The notes under the pieces: generated by a model
Told to the model about the DNA's origin: nothing
Databases searched by the model: none
What the model saw: only the letters and a program-made list of their open reading frames with translations
Shown here: positions 5,935 through 6,683 of the stretch, piece after piece
Numbering within the stretch: the stretch's first letter is position 1
How the letters are laid out: every line of letters begins with the position of its first letter
Translations under genes and position numbers: made by a program
Origin: Sulfurovum sp.
Lineage (GTDB): Bacteria > Campylobacterota > Campylobacteria > Campylobacterales > Sulfurovaceae
Assembly: GCA_027038155.1 (NCBI GenBank)
Contig: JALVXW010000318.1
Span: 1-6,683 of the forward strand
Length of the DNA: 6,683 bases
Direction of reading: 5' to 3'

Positions 5935-6683
5935 TACTTTTTATCCTCTTGTTTTTTCAAAATAACTGTCGTTGAGAAATCATGGTTAAAGTACTTCTTT
6001 GCAGTCTCTTGAATATCTTTGAGTGTAATTTTATCTAATTTCTCTTCATATTCAAGTAAAGGTCTAATATTTCCTTTGACATAGTAGTCACCATAGAGCC
6101 CTGCAACCGAAGAGGAGCTCTCCAAAGAGTAGATAAATTCCGCTTTGGTGTTGATTTTGACCTTATCAAGTTCGGCTTGGGTGACTTTGCCATTTTTAAG
6201 CTCTTCAAGTTCTGAGAGTATCTCTTTTTCCAAATCACTCACATTGGCATCTGGTGCACACATCGCCATAATGAGAAATACCCCTGGGTCTTTAAGTTCC
6301 ATATTGTACCCATAGACTTGGTTGGCAAGTTTTTTGCCATTGACAATGTTTTTTTCAAACCATGAGCTTTTGCCAGAACTTAAAATATGGGAAATGGCAG
6401 AGAGTATGACTTGGTCGTCATCTTCATAGTTGGGGATAGCATAGGTGATGGCAAGGGTATCTACTCTATTGCTCTCTTTGTGCAGTATGGCACGTTTTGC
6501 ACCGTCAATTTTGGGCTCAACGGCTGTGACTTTTGGAATGGTATGTTCATTTTTGATACCTCCAAAGTACTTTTGTGCTTCTTTAAAGACACGCTCTGCT
6601 TTAATGTCACCAGCCACCACAAGCACTGCATTGTTTGGCTGATAGTAACGGTGGTAGAAATCTCTAATATCTTCTATCTTCCA
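5934..6683 (-). CDS. M16-family (pitrilysin/MPP-like) zinc peptidase, C-terminal part (cut by window edge)
   Basis: The open frame runs to the last base of the window, so the start lies outside. The 249 visible residues begin WKIEDIRDFYHRYYQPNNA and continue VLVVAGDI, the typical end of the first M16 domain. The second, non-catalytic domain follows, including ILSSGKSSWFEKNIV, GYNMELKDPGVFLI and the closing YFNHDFSTTVIL. The HxxEH zinc motif lies in the missing N-terminal part, so activity cannot be judged. Relatives are about 410-445 residues long, so roughly 60 percent is present. H. pylori HP1012 (labelled pqqE) and C. jejuni Cj0805 are the expected counterparts by position. They are presumed envelope or periplasmic peptidases, but the substrate is not known to me. 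A GTG near 6626 is only an internal valine codon. The stop overlaps the dapA start as TAATG. Confidence 0.93.
   Translation of the reverse strand, partial: WKIEDIRDFYHRYYQPNNAVLVVAGDIKAERVFKEAQKYFGGIKNEHTIPKVTAVEPKIDGAKRAILHKESNRVDTLAITYAIPNYEDDDQVILSAISHILSSGKSSWFEKNIVNGKKLANQVYGYNMELKDPGVFLIMAMCAPDANVSDLEKEILSELEELKNGKVTQAELDKVKINTKAEFIYSLESSSSVAGLYGDYYVKGNIRPLLEYEEKLDKITLKDIQETAKKYFNHDFSTTVILKKQEDKK

Noticed and set aside
5653..6012. Plus-strand open frame of 119 codons opposite dapA and the M16 gene
   Set aside because: It is antisense to two confidently identified genes and runs across their junction. Its cysteine-rich content is what reverse-strand reading of such genes gives.
6624..6626. 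GTG as a start codon of a shorter M16-like protein
   Set aside because: The frame continues upstream to the window edge with typical M16 residues (DFYHRYYQPNN), so this GTG is an internal valine codon.
6445..6642. Plus-strand open frame of 65 codons opposite the M16 peptidase gene
   Set aside because: It is a shadow of a well-matched M16 domain on the other strand, with no independent support.
1..6683. Mobile element, CRISPR array, tRNA/rRNA or defence system
   Set aside because: No transposase, integrase, array-like repeats, clover-leaf or defence-gene motif was seen on either strand, and nearly all bases are accounted for by the listed genes and short intergenic regions.

Overview
This AT-rich 6.7 kb window looks like chromosome of a Campylobacterota (epsilonproteobacterial) species, most like the Sulfurovum/Sulfurimonas group. 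Three things suggest this: the order M16 peptidase - dapA - SDR reductase - pgsA, which recalls Helicobacter pylori HP1012-HP1016 and Campylobacter jejuni Cj0805-Cj0807; a porin whose processed N-terminus begins GGDIAPVEP; and promoters with a clear -10 but T-rich upstream DNA in place of a good -35. This assignment rests on remembered gene order and protein style, not on a search.

The right half, read on the minus strand from the right edge, is a tight operon. It holds an M16-family zinc peptidase (its 5' part lies outside the window), dapA (lysine/peptidoglycan precursor synthesis), a short-chain reductase with the Y-x6-K spacing of FabL-type enoyl-ACP reductases, and pgsA (phosphatidylglycerophosphate synthase). 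The first two junctions are TAATG overlaps, and 20 bases separate the reductase stop from the pgsA start. The theme is envelope precursors: diaminopimelate, fatty acids and anionic phospholipid.

The middle (about 2.38-3.68 kb) holds an outer-membrane porin, also on the minus strand. It has its own promoter with helically phased A/T tracts and its own intrinsic terminator. Convergent to it, on the plus strand, is a gene for an unrecognised 359-residue protein with two membrane segments and flanking charged, coiled-coil-prone regions.

The left end is a second minus-strand operon: rseP (site-2 intramembrane metalloprotease), overlapping by TAATG the start of a YggS/PROSC-type PLP-homeostasis gene that runs off the left edge. 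rseP and the unknown gene diverge from a 127-bp promoter region (1166-1292).

No RNA genes, insertion sequences, CRISPR arrays or phage genes were seen. Most of the window is housekeeping. The least explained element is the two-TM coiled-coil protein, placed with the porin between pgsA and rseP.
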